Source: Clitopilus passeckerianus (lineage: Eukaryota; Basidiomycota; Agaricomycetes; Agaricales; Entolomataceae). Taken from it: a stretch of DNA of 64,000 nt. Positions 37,301 through 46,627 of this stretch are shown here, in pieces (position 1 is the first letter of the stretch; the number at the start of each line of letters is the position of its first letter). The notes beneath the pieces were generated by a model, which saw only the letters and a program-made list of their open reading frames with translations, made no database searches and was not told the DNA's origin. The position numbers and the translations under genes are program-made. Location of the stretch: assembly GCA_944990035.1 (NCBI GenBank), contig CALYLX010000101.1, positions 124,001 through 188,000 of the forward strand, given 5' to 3'.

Positions 37301-37420
37301 TTCTTCGTAATCAACAAAGTCACTCATATCATTGGTGAAATGATTTGATGCACCAGAATCCATGATCCATATGGCATGGCCATTCTCTTGAGACTTGCCT
37401 TTATGTAGGTTCAGGTCATA
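34304..37420 (-). mobile_element. Truncated Ty1/copia retrotransposon fragment (protease and integrase)
   Basis: Copia-type pol on the minus strand, reading leftward. It opens with the protease motif WIMDSGASNHFTNDMSD (about 37370), then the GAG-pre-integrase HHCC (EIWHQRMAHPSKEVL; CQGCAEGKMPSKSF), the integrase core (KIHSDLKEFP; YYISFLDDATSHVEVYF; WQIDGGGEFI; RMPQQNG) and the post-integrase linker (GMKAFKFMRMHNNTIF; FDETLFPKCP). RT and RNase H are missing. Coding resemblance is lost near 34490, and 34304-34490 is an AT-rich stretch with several ATAAGT words. Two in-frame stops are present (TAG at 36998-37000; TGA at 36443-36445). The 5' end is fused to gypsy-2 near 37400-37445. A 1.28-kb insertion splits the copia frame. 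Confidence 0.85.
34871..36149. mobile_element. 1.28-kb insertion inside the copia fragment, flanked by imperfect 12-bp direct repeats
   Basis: The copia frame stops resembling copia at about 36150 and resumes at 34870. The borders carry AATAATAATATA (34859-34870) and AATACCAATATA (36150-36161), 10 of 12 bases alike. Removing the insert with one repeat copy restores the frame exactly (..ELMIY..RPGMKAF). The insert has no recognisable gene or terminal repeat, so the class is unknown; it behaves like a transposed segment. Confidence 0.55.
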
Positions 37421-39590
37421 TTGGGAGAGGAGTAAACTCCATTTTGCTTGTTGTTGGCTAAGCTTCTATAGCGTTCGGTAGTAGGTCAGGTTTTTATGGT
37501 CAGAGAATACCGTGACAGGGTGGGCTGATCCTTGTGGATAGTGTTGCCAAGTTTCCAGTGCTCTGACTATAGCAAGTAGTTCCCTGTCGTAGATTTCGTA
37601 GTTCCGTTCGGTTAGGGTGAAGGAGTGGGAAATGTATCCACAAGGGTGCCAGTCGTTATTTTCATCGCGTTGGCGTAGCACTGCTCCTGTTGCCCACTTG
37701 GATGCATTACATTCAATGGTGAATGGTTTCGTTGGGTCGGGCATCGTGAGTACGGGCGTCTCTGCGAACCTTTTCTTCAGAGCTTCGAATGCTTCTTCTT
37801 GTTCCTTTCCCCATGTAAAGGGCCGATCTTTCTTGGTGAGATCATTCAGGGGTCGGGCTAGTTCCGCATATTTCCCTATGAACCTTCGATAGAAGTTACC
37901 AAATCCCAAAAAGGACCGAACTTCTTTTACGGTGGTCGGGGTTGGCCATTTCTTTATCCCATCGAGTTTGGTCAGGTCCATGTGGATCTTGTCTGGCGAT
38001 ATGATCATTCCAAGGAATTCAACTTCTGTCACATTGAATTTGCACTTCTCAGCCTTAAGGAACAGGTTGTGTTCCATCAGCCTTTGGAGTACCCATTTGG
38101 TGCGTTTCTCGTGTTCTCTTGGGTCTTTGGAGAAGAGTAACATGTCATCCATGTAAATGATTAACCATCCTTCATTGATCATGTCTCTGAAGATGTGGTT
38201 CATCATTGCTTGAAATGTGGCTGGGGAGTTACATACATAGTCCAAAGAACATGACGGTGGGTTCAAACAAGCCTCGATTTGTTTTGAAGGCTGCTTTCCA
38301 CTCGTCACTTTCTTTGATCTGGACATTATGATATCCCCATCGGATGTCTAGTTTCGTGAAAATCTTTGCTCCTTTGAGTTTGTCTAGTAGGTCGCTGACT
38401 AGTGGTAAGGGGTAGGCATTCTTGACAGTACCACTGTTGAGGTACCGGTAATCTTGGCAGGGTCATAGTGCGTTTGCTTCTTTCTTTGCTACAAAGAAGA
38501 AGGGTGATGCTTGGGGTGATTTCGAAGGTCGGATATATCCTTTCCGTAAGTTTTCTTCGAGAAATTTGTCCATTTCGGCTTGCTCCTTTGGGTTGAGGGG
38601 ATAGACCTTGCAGTCTTTTGGGACAAAATCAGGTTTGAGATCAATGGCATGATCCCAGGGTCGTGATGGGGGGAATCGTTCTGATGCTTCTTTCTCGAAG
38701 ACTTTCTTGAATTCGTGGTATTCAGGGGGAATCAGGTCTTCAAGTCTTTTCTCGACTTCTTCGGTCTTCTGATGTTCTAAAGCCTGGGAGATGGATGTCT
38801 TTGCACGGATCCAGACGTTCTGGGTTGGTATGAATCGTAGTGATCCTCTGTCGCGGGTAATTCAGGAGATGTTGGCAGCTCGGATCCTTCTGATCTCAGG
38901 TTCTCGGTGTTCGTTTGTTAATGGGGAATAGGCTCGTTCAAATATCCCCATTACTGGTTCTCCTTTCACATAGGCAATAACCAGGTCTTCTTCCATATTG
39001 GGTTCGTTCAGTGGTGTTTCAAGGGGTTCGGGTTCATCGGGTATATTGGGAATGTCTGGATGTGATTCTTCTGCTGCGGCTAGTTGTCTGATCTGGACTC
39101 GGGCAAGGGCTGTGCGTAGCGGGGATGTCTTGACGTGTTTGGGATTAATGAATAGTGTCCCCTTTTGCCAGTTGATTTCTGGATTCGTTTGCTTCAGCCA
39201 TGGGAGTCCAAGGATCAGGTGTTCATTCCCTAATCTGGTGACCAGGCACTGCTCTGACGCCTTGTGTTTCCCTATTCCTATATCGACCCAAGTGTAATGA
39301 GTGATTTGCCCTGTTTTGTTGATAGTGCCGTCAACATTTTTGGCAGTGAGAGGTTGTTGGAGGGGATGTGTTTTGATTCAATGGTGGGCGACGAATTCTT
39401 TGTCAATGAATAGTCCTTGAGCACCTGAGTCGACTAGTGCTCTGGTTTCAATGGTTCTTTCTTTGTTCAGGGCAGAGACCTTTATGGGTAGACACATAGA
39501 TTTATCAAAAGGTTCTGCATACGACATAGAAGAAATCAGTGTTAAGGCGGGTTCAGACGTTGATACTGGCCGCCGTTCTAAAAATCCTCA
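37421..39590 (-). pseudogene. pol: gypsy-2 pol: protease, RT, RNase H (broken, truncated)
   Basis: Protease ALVDSGAQGLFIDKEF, RT ([25 protein letters not shown]), RNase H (IECNASKWATGAVLRQRD; YDRELLAIVRALETW; FSDHKNLTYYRT). In-frame stops lie at 39378-39380, 38862-38864 and 38463-38465 (all TGA) and at 37466-37468 (TAG). A 4-base tandem duplication in ..GLC|NSPATF (about 38230-38240) shifts the frame. The catalytic YMDD is intact. The frame is entered from gag by -1 slippage, as in gypsy-1. Confidence 0.88.
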
Positions 39591-40465
39591 TCGAGCTCCT
39601 CCCAGACCTTGTCTAGTTCTTCTGCTTCCAGTGCTCTGATGGTCCGGACAAGATCTTTGATGTTTTTCTTGCCGTAAGAGTTGGTGCTAGTGGATTGCTT
39701 TCCTCCTCTGCGTTCCGGGCATTCTCGAGAGCGATGTCCTTTCTTGAAGCAACGGAAGCATTTCCCTTCCTTCATTAACTCTTTTTTTTTTTCAAAGGAT
39801 AAGGCGTCAATGTCCATAGCGTTCGGGTCTGCCATGGTATGGGTGTTGCGGGAGTTTGCATGGGCAATAGGGGGAAGTCCTCTGTTGCGGCGGATGACAT
39901 TCTGTCCTCGACGCCATTGTGCATCAAATCGGGCAGCATGGTCATACCATCCATCGATTGTTGTGGGAAGAGTGGGGAGGTTATAGATCTTCTCGATGAT
40001 CTTGGAGTTGAGTCCTTTCTGGAAGAATTCGATTTTTGCCTTTTTGTCGGAGATTCCCGAGGCGGCAATAAGGACTTTAAATTGAGAGATGTAGTCATCA
40101 ATTTGTCCTTTCTGGGTGAGAGCGTCTAAAGACGCAAATGCTTGTCCTTCTCCGTCTACTGGGAAAAAGGTGTTGACGAATTCTTTTTCGAACTGCTTGA
40201 AGTCAGGAAAGATAATGTTGTTATCTTTGTCACTGTAGTTCTGGCAGAAAGATCGTTTCCATGCCAAGACGGTTCCCTTTTTCAAAAAGGAAAGTGCAAA
40301 GGCAATCTGTTTGTTGTTGTTGTCATAGATGTGTTGATTCAGGGTCAGGTACATCTTGACTTCCAACAACCAAACTTCGGTGTTTCTTCGGTCACCATCA
40401 TATTCAAATGGTTGTCTGATTCGGAGTTCGGCGAGTTTCTTTGTTTCAGGGTTATTTTGATCCAT
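39578..40465 (-). CDS. gag: gypsy-2 Gag
   Basis: An intact 295-residue Gag from the ATG at 40465 (MDQNNPETKKLAELRIRQPF). It has a capsid-like helical body (FPDFKQFEKEFVNTFFP; IDDYISQFKVLIAASGI; TIDGWYDHAARFDAQWR) and one CCHC knuckle, CFRCFKKGHRSREC. It ends EELDEDF; the last codons GAT TTT TAG contain the T-run slip site. Upstream, beyond the inserted solo LTR, the reading register continues as an open region (ANIVQLDNSTYTEFDY, RWRHLVPKEED) without an ATG, like gypsy-1. Confidence 0.85.
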   Translation of the reverse strand: MDQNNPETKKLAELRIRQPFEYDGDRRNTEVWLLEVKMYLTLNQHIYDNNNKQIAFALSFLKKGTVLAWKRSFCQNYSDKDNNIIFPDFKQFEKEFVNTFFPVDGEGQAFASLDALTQKGQIDDYISQFKVLIAASGISDKKAKIEFFQKGLNSKIIEKIYNLPTLPTTIDGWYDHAARFDAQWRRGQNVIRRNRGLPPIAHANSRNTHTMADPNAMDIDALSFEKKKELMKEGKCFRCFKKGHRSRECPERRGGKQSTSTNSYGKKNIKDLVRTIRALEAEELDKVWEELDEDF

Positions 40466-40512
40466 CGTTTGTTGTTCCTGTCTCGGGGTCTGTGTGGGTG
40501 TCGGAATGTGGG

Positions 40513-40977
40513 TGTTAAGGCAGAGCCTAACAACTTAGGTAATACTGTTTACGCTCGATGTCTTTGATAAACAAAGACAGAGATTTGTCAGCAGCTGCGG
40601 CTGTACTGACGACCTGGTGAGATTGACGAAGCAAGGGACTTAAAGGCGAAGTAGAGAACTAAGCAGTTAGGTAGATTGCCTAGGTCAAGCTGAGGAGCCT
40701 TGACCAAATGGTACAGGTTTATATACCTATCTAGTAGTTCTAAATATAGCACATGCGCAGCATGCTGAGTAAGTAATGAGTCATGCGCAGCATGATGAGT
40801 AAGTACATGAGTCAGAAAGAGTCAGATAAGGTATAAGTCTCTCACAATCGTGAGAGATGCGGAGTAAGCATGGAAAAAGATGAAAAATGCGCAGTGATGC
40901 GCAGCATATGTGAGTAATCGTGCATAGGTAAGCGGGCCGGGGTATGTAAGGAGAAACATGTAAGCAAAATCATAACA
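40513..40977 (-). repeat. Solo LTR of gypsy-1 family inside gypsy-2, with 5-bp target duplication
   Basis: 465 bp, reverse orientation, flanked by GTGGG at 40508-40512 and 40978-40982. It interrupts the region between the gypsy-2 5' LTR and the gag ATG. Its presence shows gypsy-1 activity after gypsy-2 inserted. Confidence 0.92.
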
Positions 40978-41335
40978 GTGGGTCTGTCTGTGGGGTTCTG
41001 ATTCTGTTTCTGATTCCGGTTCGGTGTCTGTTAGTGGTTCAGGTTCGGGGATAGTTACTTCGGTGAAGTAAGAGTCGTCGAGGTTAGCGTCAAGTCGATA
41101 TATGTGCAGGTCTTCTTCTTTCGGTACCAAGTGTCTCCACCTGCTTGCGTTGTAATCAAACTCCGTGTAAGTACTGTTGTCGAGTTGTACTATGTTGGCT
41201 GTTCCTGTGGGAGTTGAAGTGTTTGGTGGTCTTGAGAGAGACGTGGTTTCGGTGGTTCTTGCAAGGGTGCTGCACCTCTTGCAGTCGGGTGGTTGGTGGT
41301 TGTGGCCTACGCTTGCGATGAGCGGGCTATCAGAT

Positions 41336-41346
41336 CAGCTTGACCT
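41336..41346 (-). other. gypsy-2 primer-binding site, complementary to its own RNA start
   Basis: On the minus strand AGGTCAAGCTG follows the LTR after two A residues, exactly as in gypsy-1. It is the perfect complement of CAGCTTGACCT inside its LTR (41485-41495), located about 30 bp after the TATA box. Confidence 0.7.
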
Positions 41347-41348
41347 TT

Positions 41349-41810
41349 TGTTAAGTTAGTATTGCTACTCGCTTAAACAAGTATCAAGAGTTCAGCTGCT
41401 TAGTCTTCTACCAGCCTTTGTAGAGACGAGCGAGAGTAATCGAGCAAGTCAAAGTTTAAAGCAAATAGCGATGTATAGGCTTTTAGGTCAAGCTGGAGAA
41501 GCAAGACCAAAAGTGTGAAAGTATTTATACAAGGTTGGTAGGGCTAAGGGTTGGGCATTGCGCAGCAATGCTGTGTAAGTAAAATAAGTATGACTCAGAG
41601 TGAGTCAGGGTAAGAGTCACTATGAGTCACGATAAGTAAATATGGTACAAGTATCTCACGATCGTGAGAATACTGAGTAATCAGTATAAAAAGAATAAAT
41701 AGTGCGCAGCACTGTAAGGTAAGCAAGTAGGTGTAAGCGGGCCGAAGTAGTAACAATGAATTAGTAAGAAGGAAAAAGAGTCCGGGTGCGTATCCAAGGT
41801 AACTGTAACA
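41349..41810 (-). repeat. 5' LTR of gypsy-2 (462 bp, second LTR family)
   Basis: On the minus strand it starts TGTTACAGTTACC and ends CTTAACA. It shares architecture but little overall sequence with the gypsy-1 LTR: TATAAATA (about 41522-41529), CAGCTTGACCT start motif (41485-41495), palindrome TCTCACGATCGTGAGA (41654-41669) and three TGACTCA/TGAGTCA words (41591, 41601, 41623). No partner LTR is found in the window. Confidence 0.85.
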
Positions 41811-42164
41811 CAAGCAGGCGGGGAAGTACAACTATTAAAGCACTTACCTTGAGTGTAGAGACTAAGCAAGTACTAACTATGTACTGTAGATCCTAATGTA
41901 TGTATCAAAACTCTGACTTTACTTCAAATGAGCGGGACGTTGCATCCAGATGCAAGTCGCAAGTAGGTGTGTAAAGGAGTGTCAGATGACTGTAATGAAT
42001 CCAATCTTCGTACGTTCACACTGGCTTAAATCTCAATTCCATTTAAAGGCCTAACTTTACAACTGACTCAAACTAAGCTACTGTATCGGCAAGTTCAAAA
42101 AGTAATTACAGACAGACATATCAGAGTATGGAGCATAAAACTTGGATACGTCGGGGATATGATG
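41811..42164. other. Spacer between gypsy-2 LTR and kinase pseudogene
   Basis: AT-rich sequence without open frames or motifs. It carries the 3' flank of the kinase-like gene and the insertion border of gypsy-2. Confidence 0.35.
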
Positions 42165-44625
42165 TCAAAACATCTTATCATAGCGATACATTTGTTGGGC
42201 GTGTATAGCTTCATGAGAGAGAGTGGATCTAGCAGACGTCAAATCAACCTCTTCCAGCCTTGGGTCTTCTGCCTGGGTACACATTTTCTTCCGTTGGTGA
42301 TCTGGATCTTCTTCCTCTTCCGCAGGCAGAGGCCCACGTTTAGAAGTTTGGCTTGGTTTTGGCAGCACCATTGTGGTGGTAATTGTGGATTTCATGAAAT
42401 CTGTGGTCGGGGGTGGTTGAGCCGGCCGAGGTAGTTTGCTAACCTGAATATTCTCGTTGTGCCATCTCATAGCAAGGATTTTCTTCAGCAAGAGCATCTT
42501 CAAGACAGTATGAACATGGTTCCATGGCCAGTCATTTTCCGGGTTTTGGTCAATGTGAGGCCAGGGTGCAGATAAATAAAGACCTATTGCTTCCATCATT
42601 TCTGACAGGAAACCAAGTTCAGGGGCCAGGCAGTCACGCCAATATGCTGCACGCCACTTCCTGCCTAATGAACGAAAAGAATCGTCCCCGCCATTGGCGC
42701 GATGCTGGAGCATTGTATGGACCCACACGGGATAGACATTTGAGGTAGCTTGCAGGGCCCCAAGAGAGCCAGGTGGCCCAGCATGGGCGCGGGATAGCCA
42801 CCAGGCCATGATCCAGTATACAGATTCGGTGTCTTGTCGAGGGAAGTGTTGGAGCGAGTACCCCTGCGGCAATTCCTGCAATCCATCTTCTTGGAGTTGC
42901 AGCTGATTCTGGCATAAGATGTTGAGTTTCTCTGAGATATCGTGACCTTGGACCTTCTGAAGAAGATCTTTGTCAGAGAAGAGTTCATGTAACATAACGC
43001 GGACTTTGCTCAAAGAGGACCAGTTAACAGAATCCTCTTGATTGTCAGCAAATTCCAATGGTATAAACATAGGTGTTCCCTGTTGCAGTCTAAGCTCGGG
43101 TAGCAGAGGTAATGGAGAGTACATACAGTGCATTCAACAACCCCACTGCTTTGTGCTTCTCGCCAGAATGTTGCATGGTCAAAATCTGCCAGAAGGCACT
43201 GATAATCCAGATCGCCTTTGCCTCTGATTAAGGGGATTAGTTGGAAAAGGGAAGATCACAAAGCAGTCACTCACAGAATCTCATTAATTGATTTACCATT
43301 TTTTGGCCACATTTTGCCACCCAAGGTACTGTGTCTGGGGTTGCAATACACGTTGTACCAACTAACATCCCATGATAACACTCCTCGCTCGTTGCAATTT
43401 TCAAGAGCTGTGTAAGAGTTTCATGAGCATTCAAGTAAAGTCTATTGGTGGAAAGTGCACTTACCTTGAACAAGGTCGTAAATGACACAGAGAAAGTGGT
43501 ACACACTCCCGCACTGACTGAGAGGGTCGCCAGTGCTAGCCATGACTATGGCTGTAGATTCCCTGCAAGTTGATGTGCCCGGATCGGAAGCCCTGCCGTT
43601 GGTTTTGCCATAGTCTTGGACTCAAACGACTCCAGCAATGGTACCCTCTTGATGTAGCCGTTCCAACATGCGACCCTCTTCTTCACGTTTTGAATCCCTC
43701 CATGAGAATTTAAGTACAAGGGGTCCTTGGTCGGTCAGTGCTGGGGTAGATTTGCGGGCTAAAGATACGGTGGTCATCCTTCCCGGGCCGGGCTGGGTGT
43801 AAAAAGGAGCAAACATGTATTTATGTTTGTTGAGTTCAAACCGCCAGAGTCCATGCTTCTGGTCGAACTTGAGAGCAGAGTCGCGTGCTTGGGTATACAA
43901 AGCTGAGACGTATCAAAAGAGGTTTTCAACGTCCTTCCAGTCTTGCTTGGCCGATTCGAGAAGCCACAAGGGGTGAAGTAACCAAGGGTGTATCCTTTAA
44001 GGTCCGCAAAAAAGCAATAGATGCGGTCCAAGTTGGGGCGATGTTGCTTTACAACCATAGCAAACGTACGCATCTGTCCATTGTCGCTTCTCTGCTTAAG
44101 CTTTCCTTTGCCCAGACTAAGACTAAGCTCGTAATCCTGATATTCCGACATTATGGATATTGAGTCAGTTGCCTTAGGTTTTTGTGTTGCTTGGATAAGG
44201 GCATCGACGGTTTCAACATCAGATTCCTCAGCAATGTAGTCGAGCTTTGTTTGTCGGTCAGTCACCATACCAGAAGGACCTGTATTGGAGGGTGAGACAA
44301 AGGCAATGGCGTATGTTGCGTCGCTTTTGACGTTGGCGATGTCGAGACTGATTGTGTTCAGAAGGCGGAGAACAGTGGGGTACATCTTTGCCTCCGTTTT
44401 TAGCTTAGATTTTTTCGATCCTGGGAGAATTTTCTTGTATTTATTCAGAAATGTGTTGTAGACATCCTCATGTTCGACTGGAACTTGTGGAAGAATGTCA
44501 TCAATGGAAGGTTGGGAATCGCCGGGAGGCAGTTCATTGAAATTGGTTATATGGTCGACTTTGACCGTGGTTCCTTTGGCACCCGTGCGCATACTCTTCT
44601 TAATAGGCGTCGTGTTGGCCGACAT
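42165..44625 (-). pseudogene. FunK1-like fungal protein kinase, decayed
   Basis: Starts MSANTTPIKKSMRTGAKGTT at 44625. Recognisable FunK1-type blocks follow: ESAKQDWKDVENLF, YVSALYTQARDSALKFDQKH, LVLKFSWRDSKREEEGR (the lysine strand), ALENCNERGVLSWDVSWYNV (catalytic loop), LLADFDHATFW (the DFG-equivalent DFD), and LRLQQGTPMFIPLEF (activation segment), then YWIMAWWLSRAHAGPP and a long tail to RYDKMF. Damage: a one-base shift near 43955, and TGA codons within ..ENLF|YVSA.. and ..AGVV|VQDYG.., both likely CGA changed to TGA. The HRD-type loop reads SWD. Some introns still splice in frame. These kinases are an expanded basidiomycete family of unclear role. Its position next to the transposon cluster fits decay by local mutation. 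Confidence 0.7.
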
Positions 44626-46627
44626 GAGGATAAGCTGGCAGTGGGGACTTCGAGCGTTGAGAGACTGATCTGGGTAACGTAACACATAATGGGTCACATG
44701 CACAATGACACTTCATGCATATTATAGAAGGCTTGAGTGCAGAATGTCCAGGAGTTGGAAATTCCGGTAAATATTTCGCGAAATGTTACGCCCTTTAACG
44801 GAGGGTGTCGCGATGTATTGAAGAAGGGTTTGGCGCAAAGAGATGTAGAGCATACCTATACAACCTTTACGGCTCTTTGTCGTAGCATTCTACTCAAGGC
44901 ATGGTTTTCGAAGCACTTTCGATGACACTTTTCTCGCGTAAAACTTGACTCTAAGTCTCTAACCCCCTTCAACTTCTAAATGAGAGTGAGATTGAATTAT
45001 TTGACTTTCCTTACTCAAATTTCACTGGGCAGGCCTCATGAATATTGTTAAATAAGAATTACCGCGTCTACTGCCAGTGTGCCAGCTTGGAGTAGCAGGA
45101 TCAGCCGTTCCTGCCGTTCCGCCGTGGCTCTCTGATGAAATTGCCTAATGTGAATGCTTGTCCGTGATGCTACTGCCAAACAACGAAATGATCGGCGGAA
45201 TATTTCACAGAATATTTGCCGGGAATTCTGTTTCAACTTTCCTGGACGTCCCCAGCTCATGACGTCATTGGGCTTATTGGCAGCGAAAACCCAAAAAATT
45301 ACAAGCCTCCAGGCCACTCCCCATACCTCTGCTGTTTGCGATCCTGCGGCTAGTTAACGAGTATCACTAGCCTCATTCCAACTGCTCAGAGCGGCTGCTT
45401 TCAACTTTCCCAATCCAGAATTAAGCCTGCGTCTTCCTGTGAAAAACCCCTATGTAGATTCAGGACCGTCGGCACGTTCCCTTTCAAGAATGGGACTATG
45501 ACAACGATGATCTTGAATCTTGCACCATCTCGTCAATTTCTGAACGATACTCAACCCACATCTCTGTGGCGACGAATGGCCACTCAGAGAAGCACAGTCG
45601 TTGACAAGTCATTTCCCCTGACAAAACTATCACACTTGTTCGCTGCAACTCATGACTTGACCTTCGACAGCTGGCTCCATTGCCTGACCATTATCGGGAT
45701 GACTCTACCAGTACTGCTGATGGACGCCAGGCATGACTCAGCCTCCTCCTCTTCGTGACGGAGTTTCTTGAGCTTCGTCCAGGCTTCGTATCCTCAGGCT
45801 CATCTCGAAGCCGATGCGCGTCTTCACTCGTAGGTCTGCAAACATTCTTAACTGCGTTTGAGGCTTCAGATCATGCTCGGAGGAATACCAGCTTGCTGCC
45901 GGTGACATCCTGAATGCTGCCCAATTGTTCTAGGGTGGCGTTCACTCTGGAAATGCACTACAGTCACAAATCCATATGATTGCATACAAGCTGTCAGAAT
46001 AGACCTCACGATTGCTTCGTAATTACGCCTCTCCCTCCTCGTTAACTGGTACCATTCCTGGCATTCTTGGATTCGTTCCTTGGTTGTATCTCAAAGACGT
46101 AGTTTGCCGATGATATATGACTCCGGCACACTGTTTTGAAGCGGCTAGAACCATCGTAAATGAGGCACCTGGCTCCGATACGCCGTAGATTGACAGCCTC
46201 CTTGACACGATAATCATTCCATGAGCCACATGAATTGTCTTGGAAGCTTCTAATGATTGAACAAACATTGCTCCTGTCTACTTCTCTGCTGCGTAGATTC
46301 CACAGACTGATTGAAGTCGCTATTCTGGACTTCAGCCACCTCGTCGTGTGGCAGAACGTGTATGGATTTGCTGAATCAGGACCAACTTGAACTTCTACCA
46401 CGTGTCACTGCGATTGAGGACACCCGGAATGCACCACCTCCACTAGTCATGAGATCCTGCGCGGTCTCTCGATTATCATCTGACTTTGCGTTATCGATGC
46501 CTGTAACATGTCGTCTTTTTTTTGGCCTCGGAGGACGCCGATTCTTAAATGCGAGAGGAATAAATACTCTCATGTCCCGGCTCTCTTCGCCATCGCTTCC
46601 GGCAATCTCTGTCGTCGCATCTGAACC
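44626..46627. other. Intergenic, 2.0 kb
   Basis: No supported gene. Several frames of 60-127 codons exist on both strands (such as 46311-46694 + and 46042-46401 -), but none has a motif or a plausible exon structure. The right end must hold the promoter of the unknown gene at 46628. Confidence 0.35.

Larger units (their letters stand above)
37421..41810 (-). mobile_element. Ty3/gypsy retrotransposon (gypsy-2), 5' part only
   Basis: Minus-strand element with a 5' LTR of a different family (41349-41810), self-complementary primer site, gag, and pol through RNase H. After ..LLLSQYDLNLHK the sequence becomes copia protease, so integrase, chromodomain and the 3' LTR are missing. A solo gypsy-1 LTR lies in the untranslated or Gag N-terminal region. 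Protein similarity to gypsy-1 is high, but DNA and LTR are distinct. Confidence 0.88.
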
